Source: Corynebacterium imitans (lineage in GTDB: Bacteria > Actinomycetota > Actinomycetes > Mycobacteriales > Mycobacteriaceae). Taken from it: 64,000 nt of DNA. Every line of letters starts with the position of its first letter. The first letter of the stretch is position 1. This document shows, in pieces, positions 7,231 through 15,385 of this stretch. The stretch spans positions 881,660-945,659 of the forward strand of contig NZ_CP009211.1 in assembly GCF_000739455.1 (NCBI RefSeq). The letters run 5' to 3'. Below the pieces are notes generated by a model. It made no database searches. It had not been told where the DNA came from and saw only the letters and a program-made list of their open reading frames with translations. The position numbers were made by a program, and so were the translations under genes.

Positions 7231-8085
7231 ATGTCTACATACGGATACGGCCGTCACGAACATGGCCAAAATTTTCTCACAGACCACAAGATCATCAACT
7301 CCATCGTCGATCTTGTAAAACAAACCTCCGGCCCCATCATTGAGATCGGGCCAGGAAGCGGTGCCCTCACTCACCCGATATCCCACTTGGGGAGGGCAAT
7401 AACGGCAGTTGAGGTAGACGCAAAACTAGCTGCCAAACTCACAAAAAAGACCGCCTCGGCGTCGGTCGAAGTGGTCCATGATGATTTCCTCAACTTCCCG
7501 TTACCCGCCACTCCCTGCGTCATTGTGGGAAACATTCCCTTTCACCTCACCACTGCCATTCTTCGAAAGTTGTTGCATGCGCCGGCATGGACTGCCGCTG
7601 TACTCCTCATGCAGTGGGAAGTCGCTCGCCGCCGGGCCGGGGTAGGTGCAAGCACGATGATGACAGCTCAGTGGTCCCCATGGTTCACGTTTCACCTTGG
7701 TTCCCGAGTACCAAGGTCTGCTTTCCGGCCACAGCCAAACGTTGACGGGGGGATCTTAGTGATCCGCCGGGTGGGTGACCCGAAGATCCCGATAGAGCAA
7801 CGCAAAGCCTTTCAGGCGATGGTGCACACCGTTTTCACCGCCCGGGGACGCGGGATAGGGGAAATTCTCCGAAGGGCAGGGTTGTTTTCATCACGTTCAG
7901 AGACACAATCATGGTTGCGCTCGCGAGGAATCGACCCCGCAACCCTACCTCCCAGATTGCACACCAGCGACTGGATCGATCTCTTCCAGGTGACTGGTTC
8001 CTCTTCACCGCGCCATCGGCCCATTTCACAATCGGGAAGTAGTCAACGCCCTCCTCAACGGAAAAATCGAGGCCGGCGGCGGTAA
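7231..8085 (+). CDS. erm(X): 23S rRNA (adenine-N6)-dimethyltransferase, macrolide-lincosamide-streptogramin B resistance
   Basis: 284 residues, the normal length of Erm(X). It dimethylates A2058 of 23S rRNA using S-adenosylmethionine, blocking macrolide, lincosamide and streptogramin B binding. Visible motifs: N-terminal HEHGQNFLTD; SAM motif I IEIGPGSGALT (about residues 35-45); VEVDAKL (motif II); and motif IV IVGNIPFHLTT (about 98-108), the N-I-P-F target-base pocket. The C-terminal tail is very basic. The ATG at 7231 is preferred over upstream in-frame starts because of CGGAG spacing and the leader/attenuator. Its codon use and lower GC differ from the chromosomal genes to the right, consistent with horizontal gain. 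No IS1249-type transposase flanks it here. Confidence 0.95.
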   Translation: MSTYGYGRHEHGQNFLTDHKIINSIVDLVKQTSGPIIEIGPGSGALTHPISHLGRAITAVEVDAKLAAKLTKKTASASVEVVHDDFLNFPLPATPCVIVGNIPFHLTTAILRKLLHAPAWTAAVLLMQWEVARRRAGVGASTMMTAQWSPWFTFHLGSRVPRSAFRPQPNVDGGILVIRRVGDPKIPIEQRKAFQAMVHTVFTARGRGIGEILRRAGLFSSRSETQSWLRSRGIDPATLPPRLHTSDWIDLFQVTGSSSPRHRPISQSGSSQRPPQRKNRGRRR

Positions 8086-8155
8086 TCCCCCCACCACCAA
8101 AACCGAAATCCACCAGTAGTAGTGAACGACCCATGTTCGTCTACCGTGAGCCGCG

Positions 8156-8647
8156 TTATGGCAGTGACGTGTTCTCGTCGGGCACAGTCATAGTTCCCGG
8201 CGTTGCCAGCGACAGGGTTCTACACCCAGCAGCGGGACCGATCAAAATCACCCGCACGGGGAACGACCCTGCTGGTGGTTTCGATTTTGATGAAAGCGAG
8301 GAGACATAGCCCCTCGCCAACTCCCCGTAGCTGGCGAACAGTAGCTCCTGGCGCTGGCGCTCGTTGGTGAGTTTGCGTGCCACATCGAAAGCCTTATCGA
8401 CTTCCCGGTCCAAGTTGTTGTGAGCCTTGAGCAGAATTGGGTCCATCGATAACGGGTTGTAGTGCTCCGCGAGTGACCGCTGGGGGTGCCGCTCGCGTGC
8501 CCGCAGCACCAACTGTCCAGCGTCGATGATTCTCTGCTGCGCCTTCTCATCTAGTTCACACAGAGCTGGTCCGCAGTTGTAGCTCCCGATGTACTCCGAA
8601 AAACGGAAAAATAAATAGTGGGGATACATCAACCTTCCACTTTCCAT
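8156..8647 (-). pseudogene. C-terminal fragment of an MmeI-like (type IIG) restriction-modification enzyme
   Basis: 163 codons matching only the extreme C-terminus of large MmeI-type methylase/restriction proteins: the YLFFRFSEYIGSYN start, then LAEHYNPLSMDPILLKAHNN and LDREVDKAF, a signature of that family's C-terminal region, then RQRQELLFASYGELA. The methyltransferase and endonuclease domains (usually 800 or more residues upstream) are missing, so no enzyme activity is expected. The residues after about 125 diverge from the family and probably come from the junction with the erm segment. It is convergent with erm(X), 70 bp away. Confidence 0.65.
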
Positions 8648-8735
8648 TCTTCCGGCTCAGAGTATTGAGGGGTCTGGGACCGGGTCCGTAAACCCTTTAT
8701 GTTTTTCGCGCACAGCGGTTTTTAGCGACGCACCC

Positions 8736-8759
8736 TATAGGTTTTCCGCAGAACCTATA
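8736..8759. repeat. Inverted repeat TATAGGTT/AACCTATA
   Basis: Perfect 8-bp arms with an 8-nt spacer in the 230-bp gene-free gap 8648-8876. Possibly an operator or junction remnant; a T-tract is lacking, so a terminator is unlikely. Confidence 0.45.
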
Positions 8760-8839
8760 TGTGTTTCTGTGCACCCCCATATGTTGTCTGTTTCTAGCGG
8801 TATTTCGTTGTACTTTGCGCATCGAATAGTTATTTATCG

Positions 8840-8872
8840 ACGACACTCCGTCGAGTTCAAATTTAACGTGTA
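8840..8872 (+). other. Recurring boundary segment (copy 1), possible gene 3'-end remnant
   Basis: Reads RRHSVEFKFNV followed by a stop. A near copy lies at 12054-12088, differing mainly by synonymous changes (AAA/AAG, TTT/TTC), as if both were once 3' ends of related genes. Nothing upstream looks like the rest of a gene. Confidence 0.4.
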
Positions 8873-8876
8873 GTGC

Positions 8877-9266
8877 TTAACCTCTGCGATGAACTCTTTG
8901 ATCCCGGGACGTGATGAGGACTGGGGCTATTGTGCTCCCCCGAACGCTACGGCCCGGGGACACGAGGCTGTGTCGCAGGTGCAAGCGAGAGGACCAGGAG
9001 CGAAACACAGACCGCTGAGTCGACGCAGTCACGGTAAAGACGGAGCCGTCTAGGCGGTGCTCGAGGTTGCGCGAGATACGGTGACGCTGGGCGTCGGTAA
9101 GCGATGCGCATTCCGCGACATCGATGGAAAGCTGGACTTTGCCGTCCGTCGTGTTGACGCCCTGGCCGCCCGGAGTCGACGATTTCGCGAAACGCTCCGC
9201 GAGATCGGCGGCGATGACCGCACCGTCGGGGATCCCCGGGCCGGGCGCTATGGTCATGTCGTTCAT
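8877..9266 (-). pseudogene. Truncated arfB-like peptidyl-tRNA hydrolase (copy 1)
   Basis: From the ATG at 9266, the first 84 or so codons match the N-terminus and GGQ region of ArfB/YaeJ release-factor homologues (SSTPGGQGVNTTDGKVQLSI; catalytic GGQ near residue 34), close to copies 2 and 3 in this window. At about 9013 the match stops abruptly after TASTQRS; the remaining roughly 45 codons are unrelated, so the basic C-terminal tail that enters the ribosomal mRNA channel is lost. Rescue activity would be abolished or strongly reduced. It marks the left edge of the mercury module. Confidence 0.8.
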
Positions 9267-9458
9267 GCCGCCCAGCCTAGGTGCCCACAACCCTTTCTCG
9301 TCTCGGCGGAAGCGGAGACCGCGTCGCGACGGCCGGGATCCAGCCTCAGTATTATCCTCGTCACCGGTTGATTCGAACGCTTTTGGCTCCTCCTTCTCCC
9401 GTCGGGCTTCGATTTCAGCGGCCTCCGCAGGTGGCAGTGATCGCTGGATCCGCTCGAA

Positions 9459-9809
9459 TTACCGGTTCCGATCAGCGGTCGAAAGATTTTCGCAGCAGCC
9501 GGACCTGCGGCGCCGGTGCCGCCGCCGTAGCCTGACGAGCATCCCCGCCATGACGGCCATCACGACGGCGGTCCCGGCACCGATGATCCAGGGATTACCG
9601 AGGAGCCCACCGACGCCTGCGAGTGCTCCGCCCGCCGCGATGAACGGCAGGCCGCAGCAGAGCAGCGACGGAAGCGCGCAGCATGCCAGCAAGAGCAGCC
9701 CGGTCACTGCAGCGACGACGGGACCGGCGCGCCATTCGTCGCGGTCCTGATCGGCGCTCATCGTCTGCTTCAGGATGAGATCTCCCCGATTGCCTGCGTT
9801 GCCGTTCAT
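9459..9809 (-). CDS. Cys-rich membrane protein of the mer operon, putative mercury transporter
   Basis: 116 residues if translation starts at the ATG (9809) that overlaps the merA stop as ATGA; an inner ATG at 9761 would give 100. It has two or three hydrophobic segments: about residues 31-50, containing vicinal cysteines (ACCALPSLLCCGLP), then GGALAGVGGLLGNPW and a further segment about 74-92, followed by a very basic tail and a final CC pair. Vicinal cysteines in the first membrane segment are the hallmark of MerT/MerF/MerC Hg(II) importers that hand mercury to MerA. The exact Mer family is not clear. A longer frame upstream of 9809 is only the shadow of merA. Confidence 0.7.
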   Translation of the reverse strand: MNGNAGNRGDLILKQTMSADQDRDEWRAGPVVAAVTGLLLLACCALPSLLCCGLPFIAAGGALAGVGGLLGNPWIIGAGTAVVMAVMAGMLVRLRRRHRRRRSGCCENLSTADRNR

Positions 9810-11227
9810 GCGCAGCACGACAGCAGCGACGGGTCGGTGGTGAAGGCCTTCGCGGCGATCCGGATGCCCTCGGCCATGGTCAGGTAGGGGGCCCAGGCGT
9901 TGGCGACCTCGGCGACGGTCCTGCCGAGCACGTGGACGCCTGCGGCGGCGAGCTCCCCGGCGTCCTTGGCGACGGCGGTCAGGCCGAGGATCTCGTTCGT
10001 CTCGGCGTTCACGACGATCTTGATGAACCCGCGGGTGTCGCGGTTCACCAAGGCGCGGGGCACGTGGTGCAGGGGCAGGACGCGGCAGTCGCAGCGGATC
10101 CCCGCGGCGAGGACGTCCTTCTCGGTCATCCCGACCGCGCCGATCGCGGGCCCGGTGAACGTCACCCGCGGCAGGCGGGCGTAGTCGACGGACCGGTCGG
10201 CGTCGGCGAACGCGTTCTCGGCGACGAGGGTGCCGTGGTGGGCGGCGACGTAGACGAACTCGGGGTGCCCGGTCACGTCGCCCGCGGCCCAGACCCGCGA
10301 GTTCGAGGACTGCAGCCGGTCGGAGACGACCACCTCGCCGGAGTCTCCGGTATTCACCCCGACCGCATCGAGGTTCAGGCCATCGGTGACGGGACGGCGT
10401 CCGAGGGCGACCAGGACCTGGTCGGCGCGGAACTCCTGCGAGCCGCCGGACAAGGCGGCGGTCACGACGGCCTCGCCTCCCGTGCCGCGGGAGACCCGGG
10501 TGGGCACTGCGCGGCTGACGACGCGGATGCCCCCGTCGGCGAACACCTCCTGGAGCGCCTTCGACACCTCCGGCTCCTCCTTCGAGGCGAGCCGGGACCG
10601 CACGAGCAGCGTGACCTGCGAGCCGAGGCGGGCGAACAGCTGCGCCTGCTCCAGGGCGACGTAGCCGCCGCCGAGCACCAGCAGCGACTCGGGGACCTCC
10701 GTCAGCTCCATCGCCGTGGTCGAGGTCAGGTATCCGGTCTCCTTCAGGCCGTCGATCGGCGGTGCCCACGGGCGAGAACCAGTCGCGACCAGGTAGTGGT
10801 GGGCCTCGATGGTCTCGACGCTTCCGTCGGATCCGGCAACATCGAGAACCGGCGCATCAGGGGTGCCCACGAACGAGGCGTCGCCGCGGAGGACCTGCCA
10901 GCCGTAGGAGTCGGCGACGTCGGCGTACTTCTCGCCGCGCAGCGACTCCACCAACGCTTGCTTCCCAGCGATCAGCGCGGGCATGTCGACGGGATCCGCC
11001 GTCGTCGCGATCCCGGGGAACCGGGTTGCGGCGTCGACCGCGACGTGCCGCGCGCCGGCCGCGGCAATGAGCGCCTTCGACGGGACGCAGCCCGTGTTCA
11101 CGCAGGTGCCGCCGAGCGTCCCGCGCTCGATCATCACCACCGACTTCCCGAGCGTGCTGGCGCGGATCGCAGCGGCGAACGCGCCGCCTCCCGATCCGAT
11201 GATGGCGAGATCGTACTTCGTAGGCAT
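9806..11227 (-). CDS. merA: Mercuric reductase
   Basis: 473 residues. A cytoplasmic flavoprotein that reduces Hg(II) to volatile Hg(0) with NADPH. Seen: FAD-binding GSGGGAFAAAI near the N-terminus; redox-active disulfide GTCVNTGCVPSK (about residues 41-52); NAD(P)-binding GGGYVALEQAQ; second FAD site VWAAGDVTG; and the C-terminal vicinal cysteines (SLLSCCA) that collect Hg from the partner subunit. The N-terminal heavy-metal-binding domain of some MerA proteins is absent, as in many Gram-positive forms. The ATG at 11227 is chosen over one 5 codons upstream because AGGAG lies 5 nt before it. It overlaps the downstream membrane gene by 4 bp and is divergent from merR across a shared operator. 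Confidence 0.93.
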   Translation of the reverse strand: MPTKYDLAIIGSGGGAFAAAIRASTLGKSVVMIERGTLGGTCVNTGCVPSKALIAAAGARHVAVDAATRFPGIATTADPVDMPALIAGKQALVESLRGEKYADVADSYGWQVLRGDASFVGTPDAPVLDVAGSDGSVETIEAHHYLVATGSRPWAPPIDGLKETGYLTSTTAMELTEVPESLLVLGGGYVALEQAQLFARLGSQVTLLVRSRLASKEEPEVSKALQEVFADGGIRVVSRAVPTRVSRGTGGEAVVTAALSGGSQEFRADQVLVALGRRPVTDGLNLDAVGVNTGDSGEVVVSDRLQSSNSRVWAAGDVTGHPEFVYVAAHHGTLVAENAFADADRSVDYARLPRVTFTGPAIGAVGMTEKDVLAAGIRCDCRVLPLHHVPRALVNRDTRGFIKIVVNAETNEILGLTAVAKDAGELAAAGVHVLGRTVAEVANAWAPYLTMAEGIRIAAKAFTTDPSLLSCCA

Positions 11228-11269
11228 CGCTACTCCTGTCAACTCTTGGCTTTCTGCTCTGTCTCAGCC

Positions 11270-11301
11270 ATACTGGACCTTCCAGTGCAGGGGAAGGTCA
11301 A
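11270..11301 (-). promoter_or_regulatory. mer operator/promoter (MerR type)
   Basis: On the minus strand: -35 TTGACC (11301-11296), 20-bp spacer and -10 CAGTAT (11275-11270). The spacer contains the dyad ACCTTCC...GGAAGGT. Overlong spacers with a central dyad are the hallmark of MerR-activated promoters, which MerR-Hg untwists to allow transcription. It lies between merA and merR and probably controls both. Confidence 0.8.
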
Positions 11302-11325
11302 GCGCGGCCACGGAGGGAGACAGCA

Positions 11326-11715
11326 ATGTGGATCGGAGAACTCGCCGAGAGGGCGGGCACTACCGCGAAGACCCTTCGCTTCTACGAGGAACAGGGCCTT
11401 CTGCCCCCGACCGAGCGCACGCCGTCCGGATACCGCGACTACGCGCCCGAGACGGTCGCTCGGATCGACTTCATCCACCGCGGCCAGGCCGCGGGTCTCA
11501 CTCTCGCCCAGATCCGCCAGATCCTCGACATCCGCGACGGCGGCCATGCGCCCTGCGAGCACGTGCGCGACCTGCTTGACGTGCGCCTCGCTGAGATCGA
11601 GCAGCAGATCGCGCAGCTCTCCGTGCTGCGCGACACTATCGCGGACCTTAGCCAGGACGCCGCGCACCCGGATCCTGAAACGTGCAGCACCGATCAAGTG
11701 TGTAGGTACTTGTAG
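11326..11715 (+). CDS. merR: MerR-family mercury-responsive regulator
   Basis: 129 residues. N-terminal winged helix-turn-helix (IGELAERAGTTAKTLRFYEE) followed by the dimerisation helix. Three cysteines, at about residue 77 (HAPCEH), 119 and 125 (ETCSTDQVC), match the Cys triad that binds Hg(II) in MerR dimers, which argues against Zn- or Cu-sensing relatives. GGAGG lies 8-12 nt before the ATG. Transcribed away from merA; the intergenic operator is described separately. It represses without metal and activates with Hg(II). Confidence 0.9.
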   Translation: MWIGELAERAGTTAKTLRFYEEQGLLPPTERTPSGYRDYAPETVARIDFIHRGQAAGLTLAQIRQILDIRDGGHAPCEHVRDLLDVRLAEIEQQIAQLSVLRDTIADLSQDAAHPDPETCSTDQVCRYL

Positions 11716-11761
11716 ACGGCGGGAGTCAATGACTCAAACGCTACAACCCCGATATGCGCTA

Positions 11762-12007
11762 GCGCATGTCGATGCCGCCGGTGCCCACCTCGATGATTTT
11801 GGTGGTGGCCGCGATAGCACACAGCAGCGGCATCGGGGCGGAGGCCTGCAGCGCGAAGTGGTGGACTCGGAAGGACGCGTTGTTCACGCCGATTTCGTCC
11901 GCAGCCTGGGTGATCTCCAGACGAGTCTTGGCGATCTTTTCCGCAGATGGCCCGCACTAGCTGCCGAAGGCGTAATGCCCGAAGCTTAAGAAGCCGAACG
12001 CTTTCAT
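11762..12007 (-). pseudogene. N-terminal fragment of a luciferase-like (LLM) flavin-dependent oxidoreductase
   Basis: Starts at ATG 12007 (AGGAG upstream) as MKAFGFLSFGHYAFGS, then an in-frame TAG at codon 17, then continues as KIAKTRLEITQAADEIGVNN...RVHHFALQASAPMPLL and IEVGTGGIDMR. This is the first strand and active-site histidine region of the LLM family. It is cut off after DMR, where a full gene would continue for about 250 residues. Both the nonsense codon and the truncation make it non-functional. The matching C-terminal part of an LLM gene is at 21.7-22.3 kb in the same orientation but on the 'wrong' side. Confidence 0.75.
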
Positions 12008-12053
12008 TGGATAACACTCCTTTTGATGGTGTTAACGAGAGGGGGTAACTTTG

Positions 12054-12088
12054 CAACGACATACCGTCGAGTTCAAGTTCAACGTGTA
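12054..12088 (+). other. Recurring boundary segment (copy 2)
   Basis: Reads LQRHTVEFKFNV and a stop, like the segment at 8840-8872 and partly like 18741-18760. The two full copies flank the mer module. Apart from the LLM start region, 12008-12206 shows nothing else. Confidence 0.4.
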
Positions 12089-12206
12089 GTTACGTGTAGT
12101 CAGGGGGGCACCGCGTCGCGCTCGACTTCCCACGCGAAGCTAGCCCCAGCGATGCGTCCCTGGAACCCGGACATGAACTGGCCGGGCCGGATCTGGGCCC
12201 ACGCAT

Positions 12207-12959
12207 TCACACCGGGCAGATGACCGGCACGCCGTCGTCGTCGAGGATGCGGGCGCTAATGCCGTAGACCTCGTTGAGGAGCTCAGGGTTGAGCACCGCG
12301 GCCGGGGTATCCAGCGCCACGACACGGCCCGCTTTGACCACGAGCAGCTCGTCGCAGAAACGTGCGGCGAGGTTGAGGTCGTGGATTGCAACCAGGGCAA
12401 GCCTGTCGGTTCCCGCCACTTCATCGCGGATGATTTCAAGCAGGTGCACCTGGTGGCGCAGATCGAGGGCGGACGTGGGTTCGTCGAGAAGTAAGACGCT
12501 CGGGGTGCGCACGAGCATCTGCGCGACGCCGACCAACTGGCGCTGGCCGCCAGACATGTCGGAGACCATGCGGTCGGCGAGGTGCGTGATGTTGAGCCGC
12601 TCCATGATGTCCGCCGTTGCCGCGACTGGATCAGCATCGACCGCGCCGCGGCGCTTCGCGGAAACCATGATGGACTCGAACGCGGTGAGTGACGCGGTAG
12701 TCAGCATGTCTTGGGGCACGTAGCCGATGGCGGTGGTGCGAGACTTGCCGGTGACTTCGCACCCATCGACGACGATGGAGCAGGTGCCTTGCGACGGCTT
12801 CTTAATCCCCGCGATGGTTTTCACCAGCGTGGACTTGCCGGCGGCGTTTGGGCCGATGAGCCCTACGACTTTGCCTTCTTCCAGCGGGCCGAAGGTCATG
12901 TCGTCGATGATCGTGGTACGGCCGTAGCCGACGGTGAGGTGCTTAGCGAAAATTGCCAC
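12207..12959 (-). CDS. Iron/haem-type ABC transporter, ATP-binding protein
   Basis: 250 residues from a GTG at 12959, 2 nt past the permease stop. FepC/HmuV-like ATPase: Walker A GPNAAGKST (about residues 37-45; unusual A for the common N/S-G), Q-loop VPQDM, signature MSGGQRQL, Walker B VLLLDEP, then H-loop ALVAIHDLN. It powers import by the permease and lipoprotein encoded just upstream. A longer frame covering the permease on another frame is spurious. Third gene of a three-gene minus-strand operon with DtxR-like sites in front, so the substrate is probably a ferric siderophore or haem. Confidence 0.88.
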   Translation of the reverse strand: MAIFAKHLTVGYGRTTIIDDMTFGPLEEGKVVGLIGPNAAGKSTLVKTIAGIKKPSQGTCSIVVDGCEVTGKSRTTAIGYVPQDMLTTASLTAFESIMVSAKRRGAVDADPVAATADIMERLNITHLADRMVSDMSGGQRQLVGVAQMLVRTPSVLLLDEPTSALDLRHQVHLLEIIRDEVAGTDRLALVAIHDLNLAARFCDELLVVKAGRVVALDTPAAVLNPELLNEVYGISARILDDDGVPVICPV

Positions 12960-12961
12960 GG

Positions 12962-14044
12962 TTAGCCCCTCTTTCGTGCGCGGGTGAAGATGAGGAAGAC
13001 GAAGAACGGCACGCCGACCAGCGAGGTGATGATGCCGATGGGGATCGCTAGCCCTGGGATGATGGAGAGCGATACTGCGTAAGCCACGCTGAGCAGCATC
13101 GAGCCCGCGGCTGCCGCGCCGGGAAGGAAGAACTTCTGGTCCTCGCCCACCAGCATGCGGGCGACGTGGGGGCCGACAAGGCCGATGAAGCCGATGATGC
13201 CGGTGAACGCGACCGCCGAGGCGGCCAGGAAGGATGCCACAAGCAGGGTAGTGAGGCGCAGGCGTTTGACGTCGATGCCGAGGGCAGCAGCGCGATCGTC
13301 GCCAAGTCGTAGCGCCGTGAGGCGCCAGGAGTTGACTACGCAGAAGGGGATCGCTGCGGCGACCACCACAGCGAGGATGGCGTTCGCGGTCCAGTTCGCG
13401 CGCTGCATCGAACCCATGGTCCAGAACACGATCTGCTGGAGCGCTTCGATGTTGGCGCTGTACTGCAGCAGCGAGAGCAGGGCCTGGAAGAAGAAGCTCA
13501 GCGCGATGCCGAGGAGGATCATCGATTCGGCGGTGGTGCCGCGCCACACGGACGCCGCTGCCACGATAGCGACGGCGAGAAGTGCTGCGATCGCCGCAGT
13601 GAGCGCCAGGTTGAACTGCGGGTTCGGGATGAGCGTCCAGCCCATCACAATGGCGATCGCCGCACCGAACGCGGCTGCCGCCGAGATACCGAGGGTGAAG
13701 GGCTCGGCAAGGGGGTTGTCCAAGATGGTCTGCATCTGCCCGCCAGCGAGGCCGAGCGCGGCGCCGCACAGCAGTGCCATCACCGCAGCGGGCAAGCGCA
13801 GGGTGCGAATGACCACACGGGTCTGATACTCCACCGACTCGGGGTGGAAAACGGCGTTGTAGACGTCGGCAAGTGCGATGTCGATGGGGCCGACGATGAC
13901 GGCGACGAGGAAGCTCACGAAAGCCGCAATGACCAGCCCCACGATGGCGAACGCTTTGTTGCGCCCGCGCTTGTGGTAGCTCGTAATCGCGGCCTGGCGA
14001 GCATCCACGTTTGCGGCGGGCTGCGCGGATACTCGAGTTGTCAT
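12962..14044 (-). CDS. Iron/haem-type ABC transporter, permease (FecCD family)
   Basis: 360 residues, about nine to ten membrane segments starting at residue 30 (AFAIVGLVIAAFVSFLVAVI). Family marks: IRTLRLPAAVMALLCGAALG...GGQMQTILDNPLAEPFTLGIS near residues 80-125, and FIGLVGPHVARMLVG (about 285-300), the cytoplasmic loop that contacts the ATPase. It starts 4 bp after the substrate-binding lipoprotein gene and ends 2 bp before the ATPase start, so the three are translationally coupled. A single permease probably works as a homodimer. Confidence 0.9.
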   Translation of the reverse strand: MTTRVSAQPAANVDARQAAITSYHKRGRNKAFAIVGLVIAAFVSFLVAVIVGPIDIALADVYNAVFHPESVEYQTRVVIRTLRLPAAVMALLCGAALGLAGGQMQTILDNPLAEPFTLGISAAAAFGAAIAIVMGWTLIPNPQFNLALTAAIAALLAVAIVAAASVWRGTTAESMILLGIALSFFFQALLSLLQYSANIEALQQIVFWTMGSMQRANWTANAILAVVVAAAIPFCVVNSWRLTALRLGDDRAAALGIDVKRLRLTTLLVASFLAASAVAFTGIIGFIGLVGPHVARMLVGEDQKFFLPGAAAAGSMLLSVAYAVSLSIIPGLAIPIGIITSLVGVPFFVFLIFTRARKRG

Positions 14045-14047
14045 GGG

Positions 14048-15280
14048 TTAGCTCTCGTCCGGGTTCGCAGGATCGTAGAAGAACACGCCGCTGTACTCGA
14101 ACGGCATCCACTCCTTGTGGAACTCGATGAAGTCCTTGGTGGGGTGGTAGTCAGCGAACTCCTCCGGGTGGATCCACTTGGCGAAGGCTTCAAGCGCGAA
14201 GACGTTGAACGGGTTGTCGTAGAACTGGTGGTACACGGCGAAGTAGTTGCCGGTCTTCGGCGCTTCGAGCAGCTCGAAGCCGGGCAGTTGCAGCGGGCCG
14301 CTGCTAGTTTCTTTCGCCAGCTCGGCATTAGACTGGTAGCCCATCTCGACGTGACGGAAGAGGTCGGTCTTGTTCGGGTCGCGCGCCCACTCGCCGCCGG
14401 TGACAATGATTTTCTCTGGGTTGAGCTCAATCATCTTCTCAGGGGTGATGGTCTTAGTTTCCGGGCCGAGGACTTCTGGGCCGAGGTTGTGGCCGCCGGC
14501 TGCGGTGACCAAGGTGCCCAGGTGCACGTTGCCTGCGACGGCGCAGCACTCGTTGTAGCCGGCCGCGGTCCACAGCAGTACGTCAGGCTTCTCGGCAATC
14601 TTTGCTGTACGCTCGGAGATTTCCTTGACCTTTGCGTCGTAGAACTCGTTGTACTTCGCGGCGCGTTCGCTCTGGCCGAGCAGGTCACCCAGAAGCTGCA
14701 TGGATACGGTTGTGTTTTCCAGCGGCTTCTGGCGGAAGTCGATGTAGGCGTAGGTAATGTCGGCGGCATCCATGTCCGCGATCATGCCGGACTCTTCGGC
14801 GGCCTTCTTCTGGTCGAGCGTCATAATGACCACGTCTGGGTCCTGCGCGAGCAGGTTCTCAACGGTGACGTCGCCCTTCTGGATCATGCCGATCGTCGGC
14901 AGATCCTTCGCTTCCGGCTGCAGTTCGAGGAGCTTATCGCGGAACGCGCCCGCGTTCTTCACTAGGTCCTGGCCGTACGCAACGATGTTGTCCAGCGGGT
15001 TTTCCTGCAGCAGGGCGGTGGCGTAGGCTGCGCGGCCCTCAGCCAGCACGATGCGGTCCGGCATCTCCGCGAACTCGATGGTGCGGCCCGCCGCATCCTT
15101 CACCGTCAGCGCTGCGTCCGCAGTGCGTGCTGACGTCTGCTTCTCCGCCGCTGCGGCCGAGGTGGCAACCTCAGAGGATGCCGTGCTGGCGGTGGTGCTG
15201 CCGGAGTCGGAGCAGGCAGCCAGGCCGATCGTGGTGGCGAGTGCAACCACGGTTGCACCGATCTTTTGTGAAAGCTTCAA
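14048..15280 (-). CDS. Iron/haem-type ABC transporter, substrate-binding lipoprotein
   Basis: 410 residues. Signal peptide with lipobox (LAAC, Cys at about 23), then a Ser/Thr/Ala-rich linker (to about residue 55), then a periplasmic-binding fold of the FepB/BtuF type: TVKDAAGRTIEF, PDRIVLAEG, and VENLLAQDPDVVIMTL. A Cys pair (NECCAVAG) in the middle is unusual for the family. It would hold an iron chelate or haem on the outside of the membrane for the permease. First gene of the operon; two DtxR-box-like sequences lie 15-75 bp upstream, pointing to iron repression. Confidence 0.88.
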   Translation of the reverse strand: MKLSQKIGATVVALATTIGLAACSDSGSTTASTASSEVATSAAAAEKQTSARTADAALTVKDAAGRTIEFAEMPDRIVLAEGRAAYATALLQENPLDNIVAYGQDLVKNAGAFRDKLLELQPEAKDLPTIGMIQKGDVTVENLLAQDPDVVIMTLDQKKAAEESGMIADMDAADITYAYIDFRQKPLENTTVSMQLLGDLLGQSERAAKYNEFYDAKVKEISERTAKIAEKPDVLLWTAAGYNECCAVAGNVHLGTLVTAAGGHNLGPEVLGPETKTITPEKMIELNPEKIIVTGGEWARDPNKTDLFRHVEMGYQSNAELAKETSSGPLQLPGFELLEAPKTGNYFAVYHQFYDNPFNVFALEAFAKWIHPEEFADYHPTKDFIEFHKEWMPFEYSGVFFYDPANPDES

Positions 15281-15294
15281 AACTTCCCCTTTTG

Positions 15295-15313
15295 GTAAGT
15301 AAGCCTAAGCTTA
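15295..15313 (-). promoter_or_regulatory. DtxR-box-like site, proximal
   Basis: About 15 of 19 positions match the DtxR/IdeR consensus (TWAGGTTAGSCTAACCTWA) around the core TAAGCCTAA (15300-15308). It lies 15-33 bp before the lipoprotein start codon, where bound repressor would block transcription. Confidence 0.55.
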
Positions 15314-15335
15314 GTTGTAGGAACGCTGGAAAGAC

Positions 15336-15354
15336 TAAGGTAAGGCTAAGCAAA
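15336..15354 (-). promoter_or_regulatory. DtxR-box-like site, distal
   Basis: TAAGGTAAGGCTAAGCAAA matches the DtxR consensus at 16 of 19 positions. Together with the proximal site it would make the ABC operon iron-repressed. Confidence 0.65.
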
Positions 15355-15385
15355 TGTCAACGGTCTGAGTCGTGCATCATGCCAC

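Noticed and set aside
7000..8160. IS1249/Tn5432-type transposon around erm(X)
   Set aside because: No transposase gene or terminal inverted repeats flank erm(X) in this window.
9459..10769. A 436-codon minus-strand ORF covering the small mer membrane gene and half of merA
   Set aside because: Only the last 116 codons from 9809 are coding; the rest is an Arg-rich antisense-free shadow of merA in another frame of a GC-rich gene.
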